Positions 1 to 13,217 of a stretch of 64,000 nucleotides of DNA are shown here, in pieces. Made by a program: the position numbers and the translations under genes. Under the pieces are notes generated by a model. It did no database searches, was not told where the DNA came from, and worked only from the letters and a program-made list of their open reading frames with translations. Source of the DNA: Ciona savignyi (lineage: Eukaryota > Chordata > Ascidiacea > Phlebobranchia > Cionidae); NCBI GenBank assembly GCA_000149265.1, contig CH003381.1, forward strand, positions 1,815,224-1,879,223, given 5' to 3'. Every line of letters starts with the position of its first letter. Position 1 is the first letter of the stretch.

Positions 1-143
1 GCAACTCGTACCCTATGCACCCACAATGCCGATTCTAGCACCTCGGGATGAATTGTATCTGGAACTTCCTCGATTGTTTTGAACTTGCCAGCACGAACTA
101 ACCTTTTCTTCTGTTTATCATTTATTCTAATTTCTCCGGGCAT
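1..143 (-). CDS. FAM162: FAM162 family protein, N-terminal part (runs off window)
   Basis: The minus strand opens with ATG at 143-141 and stays open for 47 codons to the window edge. The start reads MPGEIRINDKQKKRLV and continues with a GKFKT-x-EEVP segment, then an E-x-L-x-x-A and an RVRV motif. This matches the conserved FAM162 (UPF0389) core, where a K-K-x-L...G-x-F-K...E-x-P segment precedes the single membrane helix. Known members are small, mostly mitochondrial membrane proteins linked to hypoxia-induced apoptosis. The membrane segment should lie to the left of the window. The N-terminus is shorter than in vertebrate FAM162A and lacks a long leader, or a further upstream exon exists. 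Assignment rests on a short stretch recognised by eye. Confidence 0.55.
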   Translation of the reverse strand, partial: MPGEIRINDKQKKRLVRAGKFKTIEEVPDTIHPEVLESALWVHRVRV

Positions 144-2440
144 TTTGTGTTTGTATTTCGCGTGGTGATTCGAAAATTGTCTGTGGCAGATTTTAAAAGA
201 TGCAGCCGTTTTCGAACTTTGATGTATCATCCATAATCTTGTGCAACATTGACGATGCATCATACACGATATCACATTATTCAAAAACATACTTTTTAAT
301 ATTAAATCCCTCTTTGGTGCAGGAATTTTACATAATTTATACGGTTCTGATACCTATATCATATTTGATACGTCAGTTTGATTATATGTGGTTGACTATA
401 ACTATAAACACTTAACCTATATATATATTAGAACAGTTAATCTTCTCAACTCAAAACATTAAGGGAAAGACATTGTATTTTAAAAGTTAGTACCGGTACT
501 TAAATATAGGGATGACCACTATTATAATGAGTACTGCATTACACTAAAAAGTTATGGCAGAGCTCTATCATTCAATTTTTTTTTTTTTTTATATTGTCTG
601 CATTCTTAGTTTATTTGACCAAATTTAACTTTAACACTGATACATTTAAACTCCAAAATATTAAAATTGTAAATGGCGCAGTGGAAAATCGATATCCATA
701 TTCGATGAGTTGACTATAATAATGCAGTTATTTTACTTGCAACTGTTGCTTTCTATTATTGCTGGTATTTTGTACTTTATTGTATTTATTTGTCTATCCT
801 AAAATTAAGTATCAAATATTAATAATAACACATATATGTATCAGGTATTTTTTTATATATTAATCACCGGTAACCTATAGAATGGTGTATTTATTTGGGA
901 TTATGTCACACCAATATCCCAACAAAAATATATTTAATTAAAACCATTTTTTACATACCGTACATTTTTTTAATTTCTGCAACTTGATTACTTTAATTAC
1001 AAACCGTTTTGATATTAAGCACACAAATTAAATTCTTAGTTTAAAATTAAAACAACATTATAGTAATAGTAATATTCTATTTTCAACCATAAAAATGTGG
1101 TATTAAACTTCAACATGCACTTGTTTTTGTTTTTTTTTAATTCCTGACAGTTTAAGTTAATGGTGACTGTGTTTATTTAAAGAAATAAAAAAAAAAACAA
1201 GAAAATGTATTCACTTGACTTGTCTTGATAAATCACTTACTGCACATTATTAATTTACTGTGTGTTAATACAAAGCTTACTGTCATCCAAAAACTAGTGT
1301 TCTGAACTGCGCACTGTTCTCAACTAAAAAGGCTTGCGCAATAACTAAACACCGTAGTTGGCTTCTGGTAGGGAGAAATGACCAAATGAAAGTTGATGAT
1401 TCATTGTGTACGCTTTGCCATGAACAAAGTTTCAAATTTCAAGGCCGATGAAGGGTGGCAACCATAAACAATATTTACCTTGAAGTGTGCGAAATAACAC
1501 ATGCCTATGTTCATACCTATATTGTCCGACGGATAAACCCAAAACACACTATAAAGGTACTTTCTACTTACTATTATAGTCCTACATATGGTCTAATTCA
1601 TTTGAGGTATGCTACCACGTATATATGACACCCGTTCGAAATTCGTATATATCGGAATATCAGCCGAATGCAGCACATTTTTTTTTCTTTTTTTACCGAG
1701 CTAAGTTTCGAACCCATAATGGGCTCGTCACTAGGACCGTTTTTTTAATAAGAGTCGGTATATGTATCGTTCGCGTTGACCATTTGGCCACACGACCGTA
1801 CGAATGCAGCACATTTCCCCGTCTATTTCACGCATCACGTACCTGCCGTCTGGCGTCTATGTTAGACATTGACCTGTCTGCTTATCACTGCCCTGTACTC
1901 GCCGTCTTCGCAAAACACTAAAAATAGAATAATAAACTGCATGTTGGCTAAATCCACTTTGCCATACTTGGTCATATATCTCGCGTTTTAATCCGCCAGT
2001 AACTAATTGGAGTGTGTTAACTTGTTTACTAGTGTGCTATTGCGAAATCTTGCCACATTACATTTAATTTAAATATATAACTAAACTTTAAACCAGTCAA
2101 TTAAACTTTAAGTATTTCCGATTGAAGAAAATTCCCTTTTGGTAAAATATATTTCGGTGCCGTATTCTAGTCTGGGTATGGAATTTGAACAAAAAGTTGT
2201 TTGTGCGCTCTGATTTCACCACAGACTTTGGACTGAAAGCAAATCAAAGTATTGGATGATTATGTTACATAACCAACATAATCATAAAACAAGCGAAGAC
2301 AAAACACAATTTATATGTACCTGTCGCACAGAAAAATGTCCAAAAATTAGAAATTGCCAAAAGAATCGACCTTAACGCTCAACCAATGAACTACAATGTA
2401 TCGCGTTGGGTGATGTCAGTTGTGTTCCAAGAGTGACGTA
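144..2440. other. Non-coding stretch, no gene seen
   Basis: AT-rich sequence with poly-T and poly-A runs. Open frames here are short and show no recognisable domain. The only structured item is a tRNA-derived SINE copy at about 1695-1800. Confidence 0.6.
1695..1800 (-). repeat. tRNA-derived SINE, family 2
   Basis: On the minus strand it begins with a CGTGTGGCCAAATGG box (tRNA A-box-like) and ends near a GGGTTCGAAAC box (B-box-like), about 85 bases apart. The same arrangement occurs at 16492-16592 (minus) and 34643-34745 (plus), and in part near 34500-34588. The spacing is longer than in a true tRNA, so this reads as a tRNA-derived short repeat, not a functional tRNA. Confidence 0.5.
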
Positions 2441-2598
2441 TCACCTTAATGAGACTTTCTCCTGAGGTAAACATTTATTCGGGGCCTCCGAGTGGTGTAT
2501 TCAATCCCTTAAAGAATTTGCTGACAACACATTTATATATAGGTCCCATATAAAGGTATGTTGCGGAGAGTTTTAATTCATACCGGAACGATACGTAA
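2441..2598 (+). repeat. 158-bp direct duplication, copy 1
   Basis: Starts at TCACCTTAATGAGACT and ends at CCGGAACGATACGTAA. It matches 2932-3089 with scattered substitutions and compensating small indels. Both copies contain a TATATATAGGTCC...ATATAAAG core that looks promoter-like, but no gene follows. Confidence 0.7.
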
Positions 2599-2931
2599 AC
2601 GATTGATTACTTGCATTTATACAGTCTTTAATTTATGCAAGTGCAAACAAATACGGCAGCCCGGTGCCTTGTTTTTCGCAGTAAATGTCAACCCGAAATC
2701 ATCAATTAAATTCAGCAAAAGCAACAAATACGAATGGACCATACTTAAAACAATTACAATAGCCTTTATAATCGAAATGTTACTTATTTACTTTATTAAA
2801 ATCGAAATGTTAATTATTTACTTTTTTAAAAGCGCCGAAATGTTAACAATAAACCAAAGGTACCACACGATTAAATTAATGTTGACGTCAACGCTCAACC
2901 TAACGTCAATTGTATCGCACCTTTACTTGTG

Positions 2932-3089
2932 TCACCTTAATGAGACTCTCCTAAGGTAAACATTTATTCCGGCTGCCCGGGTGGTGTAATCTCTCCCTTA
3001 CAGAATTTGCTAACAACACATTTATATATAGGTCCTATATAAAGAGAAATGTTGTCGAGAGTTTTAATTAATACCGGAACGATACGTAA
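2932..3089 (+). repeat. 158-bp direct duplication, copy 2
   Basis: Second copy of the unit at 2441-2598, separated by about 330 bases. The stretch just upstream of each copy also shows traces of similarity (CGCTCAACC...TGTATCGC), so the original unit may have been longer. Confidence 0.7.
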
Positions 3090-4815
3090 TTGATAAAAAT
3101 ACGTGCGCGGGACGTTTGCAGTTAAATTCGGACACTTAAAGCCGATGCACACATTATAATTTTTATATCCGCAGGATTTTCTGTACCGTACAAAACCGCG
3201 TGGCTTTGTACCAATTTAATTAAATGTTCGGTGAAATTTCTCCATGATGGTATATTCCAAATTGTACAAGTTTTCTTGATTTATTTTTGCTAGCGTCAAA
3301 TTTTTTAAGATTTTTCGCCAAACCTCGACGAAGAAAGCGATGCGAGAGACGGATTTAAACAAGTTTCTACTCGGGCGATATCGTATTTGAGAAAGGCTAG
3401 ACAGGACGTGGCGTCATAATAATCGCTCGAATCGCTCAATCACCGTAAGTGTGCATCGGCCTTTCCGAGTGTTTGCAAATATTTTTAGGGTAAGATACGG
3501 TTTTGTAATATGACAGTAAAATACTTCACCAAACATATACATACAGCGAATAAAATATTTTTAATATATAGAGCAGCACGCATACGTTGATTGTTTGAGG
3601 TATATAAACAATTATCACCACGTTCATTGTTAACCTTTATTATGCCTTTATTCAGTCACATAAATAATACTTAAACATGTATTGTAGTAACCTCGTATAT
3701 CGCAAAGCATTTTAGTAAATGATTGAAAAAAAATGCTGTTCGAAATTGTTAGTCAGATTTAAAGTAATATTGCCAAAGAGAGGTGATTACCTAGTGGTAA
3801 ACCAACCCTAATCACAACAAAAAATGTTTAGTAACAGAGTTTAGTATCCTAATCACAGCGAAAGTAATTCAAGCTTTAACAATAATATTATCCTTTGTGC
3901 GATCTTTTGTTAACCTGAAACCAATCGCACTAAGCCAAACCCATTCAAGCTCTTTCTCCTTAGTCGCATCATACAATGCTATTTACTGAATACCTATTTT
4001 AGTTCCGCGGTAAATTTATCTTTAAATTATTTTGTCTATTAATGAAATATTTTCTATCAAAGTTGGGTATGGTAAGTGGCAATTGGCCTAGCTACGTACT
4101 TTAATATTAATGTACCAAGGAAAGTTAATGCCGTCGCCGCCTGTGGATAAATTCCAATAAAAATCGGTGTTTTTTGAAGAGCACACGAATCTGCCGTGGC
4201 TGCTCCGACAATTGTAATTTGGCTCACGTTTGGCCGTGTCGGATGGAAGGAAAATTGTCCGGTGGGCGGATGCCGGATATTGCGAACAGCGTGTGGGCCG
4301 TGGATTATGTAATTGACCTTTAGCAAAAGAAACGGGTTTTAATTTCTTGATAATTTAAAGATGAATAAAAACTTAAACATTATTAAATAAGCGACACGTC
4401 GAACGTGTTCTCTCCTGACTATCGCTGTATGGCACGCGATTCTTAATAAACACAAACACAAAATGACATTAAATGCAAATATAATAAAAAAATGCTACAG
4501 ACGCGCACACCAATAATTGGTTCGTATTCAAATTAGAATAAACTTAAATTGGGTGTTATTTAGAATTCGGGAATAATGATGGTGCTACAAATGAGACAGT
4601 AAAACATTTTTCCAGAACTGCGATAAAGTAACATTACATAAATATTTAACACTTTCATGGAGCTATTATTACGATAAACGTTGGTAAACACTTACTATTA
4701 GTTTACAAAAAAAAACACAAAAAAAACTTTGATAAAATCGGCCTATTTGCACACAGCATTTATCAACAACATATTTTGTTAAAAAAGATTATACTTTGCT
4801 AAAGAAACAACCGGG
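3090..4815. other. Non-coding stretch, no gene seen
   Basis: AT-rich sequence with no convincing exon on either strand. Confidence 0.5.
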
Positions 4816-4816
4816 T

Positions 4817-5106
4817 GGATAGGATATGGTATTCATGTTATCTCCGTGAATGGAAAAACCAAGGGGATTACCACACGGACAGTCCTCAGATCACCTCGCG
4901 CCGACCGTCGACTAACCGCAGCTATTGCAGTGTGTGTGATTCACAATTTCCGTCTATTTAGTAAAACCCATTAATCGGCTGGGTTCAGACAATGTCCGTT
5001 AAGTGCCTTGCCCAAGGACACAACCGACTACCTAGCGACTACTTATAAACCTACAATTCTTCGGTTGAATAAGTCGTCGCACTAAACGGCCAGACTAAGC
5101 GGGCGG
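4817..5106 (-). repeat. tRNA-derived SINE, family 1 (near full length)
   Basis: Read on the minus strand, the head is tRNA-like: a GGTCTAGCGGTTAG-type A box (here diverged) and a B-box-like GGTT..TA region, followed by a body that includes a GTCCTTGGGCAAGGCACTTAA segment, and a tail of TATCC repeats. Related copies in this window: 9409-9561, 12051-12182 (tail half), 15831-16131, 36091-36306, 37089-37368, 37505-37603 (partial) and 45583-45846. Confidence 0.65.
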
Positions 5107-8100
5107 GTGCATCATTACCTTACGTAAACATTATTTCAAGGATTCAGATTTCCGATATTTTGCTTAAAATTTACATCTTTCCACTTAACCTTTACTCTAT
5201 TTTCCGACAAATTTATTTTGTCATATGCATCAGGGTTGTGATGGCTACTAGTCGACTAATTCGGTAATGTTTCCAATACTTAAAAACGCCTTTGTTTACC
5301 CTATTACAAAACCGTCCTGCATTGGGACAGACGCAAGTCATCATTGACTTTCAACACAAACACATCTTAGGTCCTATAAAATACTTTTTATGGGGGTTAT
5401 TTTTTTGCGTGGGGTAATTTTATATTGCGTAGGTGCACATGACTAATTACGTCAAAAGTTTTATAGCACACGCGCACAATATATGTTTGTTCAATTAATA
5501 CAAAGCTAGTTAATATTTCACTAGTAAGCTTAACTGGCGGGTTCTGTAATAAACTTAAAGCGGTAAAGCAATTGACGCTTTTATCTGATAATTTAACGAT
5601 TGCCAAAACTATTTTGATTTTATTTATTTATAACAGCAGCATGACAAAAATCTGAGATCAACATCAAATTACCAGCATCAATGTCCCATGTTCTAATTAG
5701 TTCCAGATAATCCTTATTTACACGAAGAAATATTAGGTTAAATTTGCAAGTTGTACTGGTTGGTAATTGTCTAATTCGTTTTATTACAACTATTTTAAAC
5801 CTTATTACAGCAACCAAGCTTAAGTTACGTAAAAATTACAACAATGCAAAAATCATTTCTCATTGCCCAAAGCAAGGTAGAGGTAGACAATAACTTAATG
5901 CACAAATCAGAGCACATTACTATACTTACTGCAAATAATATTTAGAAATAATGACAAAAAAGATATTCTTTCTAAATTTATAATAACAGGCTGCCGCGTG
6001 CGTTAATATCTAATAGATAAAACCGTCAGATTATACTGTTGTCTTATACCAGAAGGTAAATTGGTAACCCTAAAAACTCAACGGCTGGGTAAAAACTCAG
6101 CGGCACCAAAACACCACTGGCGCGAACATCGGACCATGTTCGTGTTATTACCGTCAGTTAGTGAACCGTAGTAAACTCTGGAAACAAAATACACACACAG
6201 GTCTCATTCCTTATGAAACATATAAGAGCGAGCGCTGGGTCAGTTTGGTTCATTGCTCAAAGGTTACTTAGATTACTTGATTCGAAATCAGGATTAGTGG
6301 GGGAAAAAATCTGGAAAACTTGAAGTACAATATAAAGCATAGTAATCAAACATTGTAGTACAACTTTAAAATTTCGGTGTTTTTAATTGGCCGTAGTTGT
6401 TAATTGCAACACACGTGTTTTACTCTATGAACGCTATGGTGTTGCGTGGTTGCTGCAAATAAACCTATATTCATAGCTGTTTGTTTTATAAAGCTTAAAA
6501 CGGGCTAAATATAAATGGTAAACTTTCAACGCTGAAGCTAGCTTTCCTTTCCCACAAGCGTCCAAGCAAAAGGTAACGATGACGGTGCACTTTTCCTTTA
6601 ATACCTGTATTCAATTACTGCCACATACAGCTTCTATGATATTGGCTAATTGGCTTTATTGTAATCGAGTTATTTCATTCCGTGCGTTTCCGTAAATCGC
6701 AATAAATCCATGTATATTTATGGGTCACATTTTGGAAAAATGGCCCGACATCTACAAGAAAGCGTGATTGCATCGCAATGAAATTTGTCCTTTGTTAAAG
6801 CTGGTTATGGCTGGCGTTTTCCCCTCTAGTACAGTTCCTCTTTTCCCGCAACGTAATACAATGTCTTGTGACGTAAGTAGTACGTCATAGCGACTATTTG
6901 ATGATGCAATGTTTCGTCAGGAACGATAAAGCACAAGCTAAAACCTAACAAAAGCTTTCCACTTGCTGAAGTTACATGCACACAGAGTTGATCTGTGCAC
7001 GATCATATACTCGAAACTTGTGGCAATTTCTAGCTCTCTGATACACTTATTTATTTATATATTGGTAAAATGGCTTGTAAGTCGTCTTGGTTTGCGTTGA
7101 CGCTAGCATGAGGATATCATAAATATTCCTAGGTCACTATTTCCAATAGCGTCTGACTAGGGGGATTATTTACATACGTCATAGTTTTTTCTACGTCACA
7201 GCGGCAGTGCAACATACCGAGCCTATGGCGCAATAGTTTAAAATCAATTTTTCTCGTGACGTATGACTGCGTCATACAACAATTGAGTAGTGCAAACTTA
7301 CGTCACCAACAATAATCACGACGTAAGTAAAAGTCGCACAAAAGCAACACATTCCAGAAGCATAATTAAAAAATTTCAGAAACACAACAAACGGATATTG
7401 AATTACAAAATATCAATTAGAAAAAGTACTGTACATCGTTTGTCACAAAACGAGATAGGGTTTTGTTAAATCACGCAAGCATCGTACCATTCTGGCGTGA
7501 ACCTTAGTAAACTCATAAGGGCATAGGTATGTTAACAAGACCATGGTACACATACATATTATTTATCTTAAGGAACTTTACAAGAGATAGACATACCGAA
7601 TTTTTGTGGCTATTTTTTGTAGGTTTTATTCGATTCATTAGAAAGAAACACATTTTGTTTGTACTCGTTTTTTTTCTGCATCGACCCGTAACCGGCATGT
7701 ACGGTCGCCAGTTTTGGTACGAACGGTTTATTTAATCAGAAAAAAACATTCATTAATCCTAACTGATATGCCGATAGTTTGACAAAAGAATTTCGGCTCT
7801 CGAAAAAATGTATGAGGCCCATTTTTGACGGTATAATGATTATTCACTTAAATTTAAAGAAGTTGTAGATGTATGAATAAAACTAAGAAAAGAACAAACG
7901 GACTTAACTATTTACAGTTTACCTTAGAATAAATCAAAATTCAAGATAGCGAAGTTGCACGTTGGCAATTCAAATTTCGTGCTAGTATTTTCTCCTTAGA
8001 TTTATTATTTCTTTAAAACTCAAATACAATTATTTAATTGCTATAAAATAAACGTTTAAAAAAAATTAAAATCCTGACTTAGTGTGCCACTTAACCCTGA

Positions 8101-9408
8101 CTTCCTCATTTTCAATTAAATTAACCCTCTTCGCGGCTTATATATGGGAGAGCGAGAGAGAAAGTTTATACGACCTAATGGAGTGAGAGAGAGAATGGAA
8201 ACTTCTAGAAATTTAATGGTTCAATGCACAACGTTGTACATGAACATTATTACCTCAGTCAGATTACCACGTGCCCACAGACGTATTTCAGTATTATATA
8301 ATGTAGAAATGTGTTAAGTTTTTGTTGGACCCCTAAACCAGCACTGGGTACAAGCACCCGTTAAGTTCTTTGCTCAGGGACATAGGGACCGAGTCTGGCT
8401 GGAACTAGTCTGGTATGGCCGCTAATCTTAACCTCAAGTCTACACGGCTATCACAATTGCGTTGTGATAAACCACTGTAAGTTTTCCTAATAATCAACAC
8501 TAGCGTGATAAGCCTGCTGCCATAGAAACCAATTCAATTTCCTATCTATTAAATAAGAACGATTAGCGATTAAATAACAAAAAAAAAGGTCAATTTCCCA
8601 GACGAAAATGGGTAAAACACAGAATGAACAGTAAATTGAAAATATAAAAAATAGCAGTGCTTTTACCTATACGCAAGGTATAAAAAACTAAACGACGTAG
8701 GCGTATAGTAAAATGGTCTGAGCATCATCTGAACTGAAAACTTTTGCCCACTTATTTCTCTCAGTGTAGTCGGAGATAATCCCAGTTGCTTCGCTTTCCG
8801 TTTTTCCTAATTATCTCTCCTAGGTGTTCAGTAGCTATGATGGAGCAGTGTCAAGCAATTAAAACAGCCAACTATATTTCCATTCGTTTTGTTCCCAAAG
8901 AGCGACAGTTTTCAGCTGCATTTACCTTATCCATGTGGCGTTTTTTTTCATGGTCTGCGCCAAGTACGTCGACTATTAGTACTCTAGGATGGACACAACC
9001 GTCCAGTTAGCAATTAGTTTCGGTCATTTAACTCTTGTGCTAAAAGTAACGCTTTTACCCAACAAGCTATTCTGCCTGAAGCTGTTTTGATGTTTCGGTA
9101 AAAAGACAGCGTGGACATCTATTTCGCATTAAGAAGAATACAAACCTCTAGCTCGCTACCAGTTTCGAATCTTCAGTTTTGCTGAACAACGACGCACTAT
9201 AACCCACAAAGCGGATGCACACATGACAAGTCTTACGGCTGGGGGCGGGGAATCCCCGAACAGTGAGCGGCTGCGGTCATCTTCTGCGGCTGTGCGACAA
9301 ATCATACACACCACATTTACACCGCTTGGTTTCCAAGGACGCTATTGCAATTGCAATGCAAAAAATATTACTAAACTGGCCTTTTCTTTGCTTATACCTT
9401 CCGGTTCC
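5107..9408. other. Non-coding stretch, no gene seen
   Basis: No exon could be supported on either strand. A weak, diverged relative of the family 1 SINE body may lie around 8320-8450 and another around 9130-9230. Confidence 0.5.
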
Positions 9409-9561
9409 TTCAATTTGGTAGAACCCATTAATCCGCTGGGTTCAGGCATTATCCATTAAGTGCCTTGCCCAAGGACACAACCGTCTAGCTAGCGACCAGT
9501 TTCGCATCTGCAACCTTACGATTGAAAGGCGACGCACTTAACCGCTAGACCAACCGGCGGA
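9409..9561 (-). repeat. tRNA-derived SINE, family 1 (head half)
   Basis: Minus-strand head with the clearest A box of the window, CCGGTTGGTCTAGCGGTTAA, followed by a diverged B box and the GGCAAGGCACTTAATGG body segment. The tail half is missing. Confidence 0.65.
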
Positions 9562-10511
9562 TAAGTAATGTATGTATAATAAGAATGGCCGCGTTGTCTG
9601 TAATTAGTGGAAATATTATTCTAATCTCCATAAAGATGTCCAAGATGGCGACTAACTGCGAAAGTTTATAGAATGTTGTTATGTTTATAACCGCGCGGTG
9701 GCGTACTCAAACATTTGCTCACTAAAATGAAGAGTTAGATTACAATAGCGTAGTGTTTAATTTATTCGTTTTTTATACCATAATACATGTCTGAATTCTG
9801 GGTGTTACAGAAAGAACAAGGTAACCATGTTTTATATCGATAAAATGTTTTTTTCTTTTTACACATACACTAACTTAGAGCGCACTAAGTATAACAATAA
9901 ATGGAACATGTATCAAGACTCCATGGATATTCAAGAAACGGCATTAATTAACATTTTTACAGCTAAAGATAATGCTCTTTTCCATAATATATCATACGAA
10001 ATATAGCACATTAAAAATTTAACAGTAAGATTGTACTAGTGTTAATGATTGAAGATGGCCCGGCTGCATGACTTTCACTTTAGAGCATTTAGAACTTGGT
10101 TCAGAATGGGATAGACTAAAAAGGGAGACAAGTCTAAATAGTATACACACTGCATAGCTTGGGTAATTGGACTGTTAATAAATCTCTAAAAAAGCTATTT
10201 TCCCATCCACCATAATAGAAAACACATTAATTATGACAGTGAACATACTCTGGATCTATGAAACTACAACTTTTCACAATAAAAACACAGTAAAGTTATG
10301 ATTGAAGACATCAGGATTTTAAAACCATATAAAGTACAGACTTGGTACATTCAAACCCCATGGTTACATTTAAAATATATCAACATTTAAAAGTTTAAAA
10401 ACGGTCATAAAATGCTTCCAGTATATAAATATTTTATATTTAACAAAACTATTATGATTTACGGGTAATATTTTTAAAAAACTTAAATTTCTTTACATTG
10501 ATGTTACATAT
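9562..10511. other. Presumed 3' flank and UTR of the zinc-finger gene
   Basis: AT-rich sequence with no exon. It lies downstream of the minus-strand zinc-finger ORF and probably holds its 3' UTR. Confidence 0.4.
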
Positions 10512-11120
10512 CTAATTCACATGTATTTTCACATGTTGTGTTAAAACATTAGAAGTTCTGAATCTCTTACCACATTCTTCACATTTATATGGCTTCTCAC
10601 CAGTGTGTATTTTGCGATGATAGCTCAGACTGGTCGACTGCGTGAATGTTTTAAAGCACTTTTCACATTTGTATGGCCTTTCCCCTGTATGTATGCGCCT
10701 GTGGCAGGTCAATCCGTTTGAGTGAGTGAATGCTTTACCACAAAATTCACATTTAAATGGCTTTTCTTCTGTGTGCATTCGCTTGTGTTTGTTGAGCTGA
10801 CTGCCCTGTTTAAAAGACTTATCGCACACAAAACATTTGTACGGCCTTTCTCCCGTATGGGTCCGCTCATGCAACCGAAGATTGTCCGAATTACCAAATG
10901 TTTTTTCACAGTAGCAGCACAAGTAGGGCTTCTCTCCAGTGTGAAATCTCTCATGCTTTAAAAGCTTATATGAAGATAGAAACAACTTTTCACAGTGTCT
11001 ACATTGGTAATTTTTCTCTTCGGAGTGTGTTCTTTGTATATGAAGACTTAAATCATAAATTAATTGATCACAAAATTTGCTATTGTATTTTTCTTGTTTT
11101 ATCTTTGAATATATTTCCAT
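10512..11120 (-). CDS. C2H2 zinc-finger protein, 202 aa, six fingers
   Basis: A single open exon with six consecutive Krueppel-type C2H2 fingers from about residue 39 to the C-terminus. Each has C-x2-C, a 12-residue loop and H-x3-H, joined by TGEKPY- or TGERPY-type linkers, as in sequence-specific DNA-binding proteins of the nucleus. Before them a degenerate unit ends in HIQRTH and lacks a proper first cysteine pair. The protein ends five residues after its last finger. The start is supported by two in-frame TAA codons 7-12 bases upstream and a CTCCTACAG acceptor 18 bases upstream, consistent with a 5' UTR exon or spliced-leader site. No KRAB, BTB or other partner domain is visible. Target and orthology cannot be told from fingers alone. 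Confidence 0.85.
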   Translation of the reverse strand: MEIYSKIKQEKYNSKFCDQLIYDLSLHIQRTHSEEKNYQCRHCEKLFLSSYKLLKHERFHTGEKPYLCCYCEKTFGNSDNLRLHERTHTGERPYKCFVCDKSFKQGSQLNKHKRMHTEEKPFKCEFCGKAFTHSNGLTCHRRIHTGERPYKCEKCFKTFTQSTSLSYHRKIHTGEKPYKCEECGKRFRTSNVLTQHVKIHVN

Positions 11121-12050
11121 TTTTTATTATAAAACACACTGTAGGAGAAAGCATTAAAGTTTCTATCCTGGTAAAAATAACTTTTAGATACATAATTTAA
11201 TTTACTAAAGTTTATTATCAACAAGATTCAAGATTGTTTTTTATTTGGTCAGAATATATTAAAATAAATAAACAAAAAATACAGTGTCACAATCACAATA
11301 ACATTATAGAAAAGAAAACATAATTTATGCTGGCCAGGGTGACAGTGAAAAGACTGCTAAGTCATCGATTCACTGCACCCTCTTTTATTTTGAGTTATAT
11401 ATTTGCAATAAAAATTAAACACAGTGGCAGTACTTTTTGGGGGAAAAAATAATAAAGTAAATAAATATGAAAAACAAAAAAAATCAATTTATTTCAACAT
11501 TGCATAATAGCAATATTTAAAATATGGCAGTGGCGCGCATGAATTTTTGTAAGCCACATTTTGTCCTTTTTAAATAACATCTGGTTATTTTTTTCATTTT
11601 AAATGGGTCATACTCACATTGGATTAACATCAAACTGTTAGAAATAAAACAAATCTTTCTGATTGCCAACTGTAGTGCAACAGCACTCTTGGGTCACATT
11701 TGCACTACTCAGATTGGTCACAAATTGTAACAACACTTTTTCAGGGGCTTCACTAATCTGCTGGACACACATTATAAGAAGTATTTTTGTCACTAACATG
11801 AGCGGAACAGGTTATATTATACCCTTATCCCCTTCTTGTAGAATAAATGCTCCTAGAAAAATTAATGTGTTCTTATCTAGTTGCCGCAAACTACTGATCT
11901 CATCGATAGATGTAGTAAGCTTAAAAGGGTTGAAAACCACTGGTTTAAATGAGGCTTAAATACTACTCTGATACACATGGTTGCGTAACTTGCATTGTTT
12001 AATGCTTATCCAGACTGTATAATTTTTACAGGTTTTGTTGGGTTTTTATA

Positions 12051-12182
12051 TAGGATAGGATATGTTCATGTTCATTCCTGTTAATGGGAAAACCAAAGGG
12101 GTTAACACACTGACAATCGTCAGATCACCCGTCGGGTTACCGGATTTGCAGTGTATTGTGTGTTTCACACGTTCCTTCAATT
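12051..12182 (-). repeat. tRNA-derived SINE, family 1 (tail half)
   Basis: Contains the AGGATAGGATA tail and the GGGAAAACCAAAGGGGTTAACAC body segment shared with the copies at 4817, 36091, 37089 and 45583; the tRNA-like head is absent. Confidence 0.6.
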
Positions 12183-12352
12183 TTGTATGTACACTTATAT
12201 ACAATACAATTTTTATTTTTGTTTCTTTCGCTGCAGCGTTTATCACCAACAATTAAAAAATACATGTCATATATATATATACCAAAACATATATGGCGTT
12301 AACTGAAAATCCAACAATTAACCAAAGAAATAAAAAATACTACAGCAAACAG

Positions 12353-12695
12353 GAATGATTTATATTAAATGATTAATAAACTGTTACATATTATATAAAA
12401 TGAATTACACGCTTTGATATAGAAGCATTAAAGTAGTTTAACTTTGCTATAAACAGTACTGCATTTATATAGAACAGAAGTCAATTTCATACAGATGCTT
12501 AAGCATTAAAATAGTTTAACTTTGTTATGAACAATACTTCAGTTATATAGAACGGAAGTCAAACAATAGCCTACATCTCAATCTCACGCAATACAATATA
12601 ACTTGTGACATAACTGCAACAGTAGAGGCTAGCAATTCAGAGATTTATATTAAATGATTAATAAACTGTTACATATTATATACAATGAAGTAAAT
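12353..12695. repeat. Interleaved short duplications
   Basis: A segment of about 55 bases beginning ATTTATATTAAATGATTAAT (12353-12410) recurs at 12643-12695. Between them, GAAGCATTAAAGTAGTTTAA (12424-12484) recurs as a near copy at 12501-12562. No coding content. Confidence 0.6.
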
Positions 12696-13217
12696 AAATA
12701 ATAAATACAAATAAGGGTATTTTAATCTTAATCTTATGGGGTGCACTGAGTTATCAATGATATATTATATATATAATTACTTCTGTTATGGCTATTTATT
12801 GAATATTATTGTATGAATAATTGTATTGAAGAAATTACAGGTCACAGTTACAAAGTAAATATATTTATCAAATGCAAATATTAATATTGTAAAGAATACT
12901 CCGAATAAATAACTACATATTAACTGAGTGTATGATGTACCGTATACTAAACCTAAATATAGTTACTCATTAATTGCACTTTAAGTTGTTTACAAAACAA
13001 GGAATAGGAGACATGTTTAAGGGATTCACTGATCACCTTCCACACCTTAATCCCATTATGCAGAATCGTTTTGGTTTCAAAGTTAGTAGTAAACGAGGGG
13101 TGGAAATATACTGTAGTTTTAGTTTGACGAGTATCATAACATTGCACAGTGTTTATTTTTTTAAATAATAATTGTAAGGGTTGTGGTATTGTAAGGGTTA
13201 TATAAAAAATAATAACA

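Larger units (their letters stand above)
11149..13217. other. Non-coding stretch with small local duplications
   Basis: No gene seen. It holds the tail half of a family 1 SINE (12051-12182) and two short duplicated segments (12353-12410 with 12643-12695; 12424-12484 with 12501-12562). Confidence 0.5.

Noticed and set aside
1695..1800. Functional tRNA gene with intron
   Set aside because: A and B boxes are present but too far apart, the same unit is repeated at several sites with drift, and no paired acceptor stem is visible.
11526..11942. Possible hAT-type DNA transposon remnant ending in GGTTGAAAACCACTG
   Set aside because: The right end looks like a hAT terminal repeat, but no matching left end or 8-bp target duplication was found; only CAGTGG at 11528 is similar.
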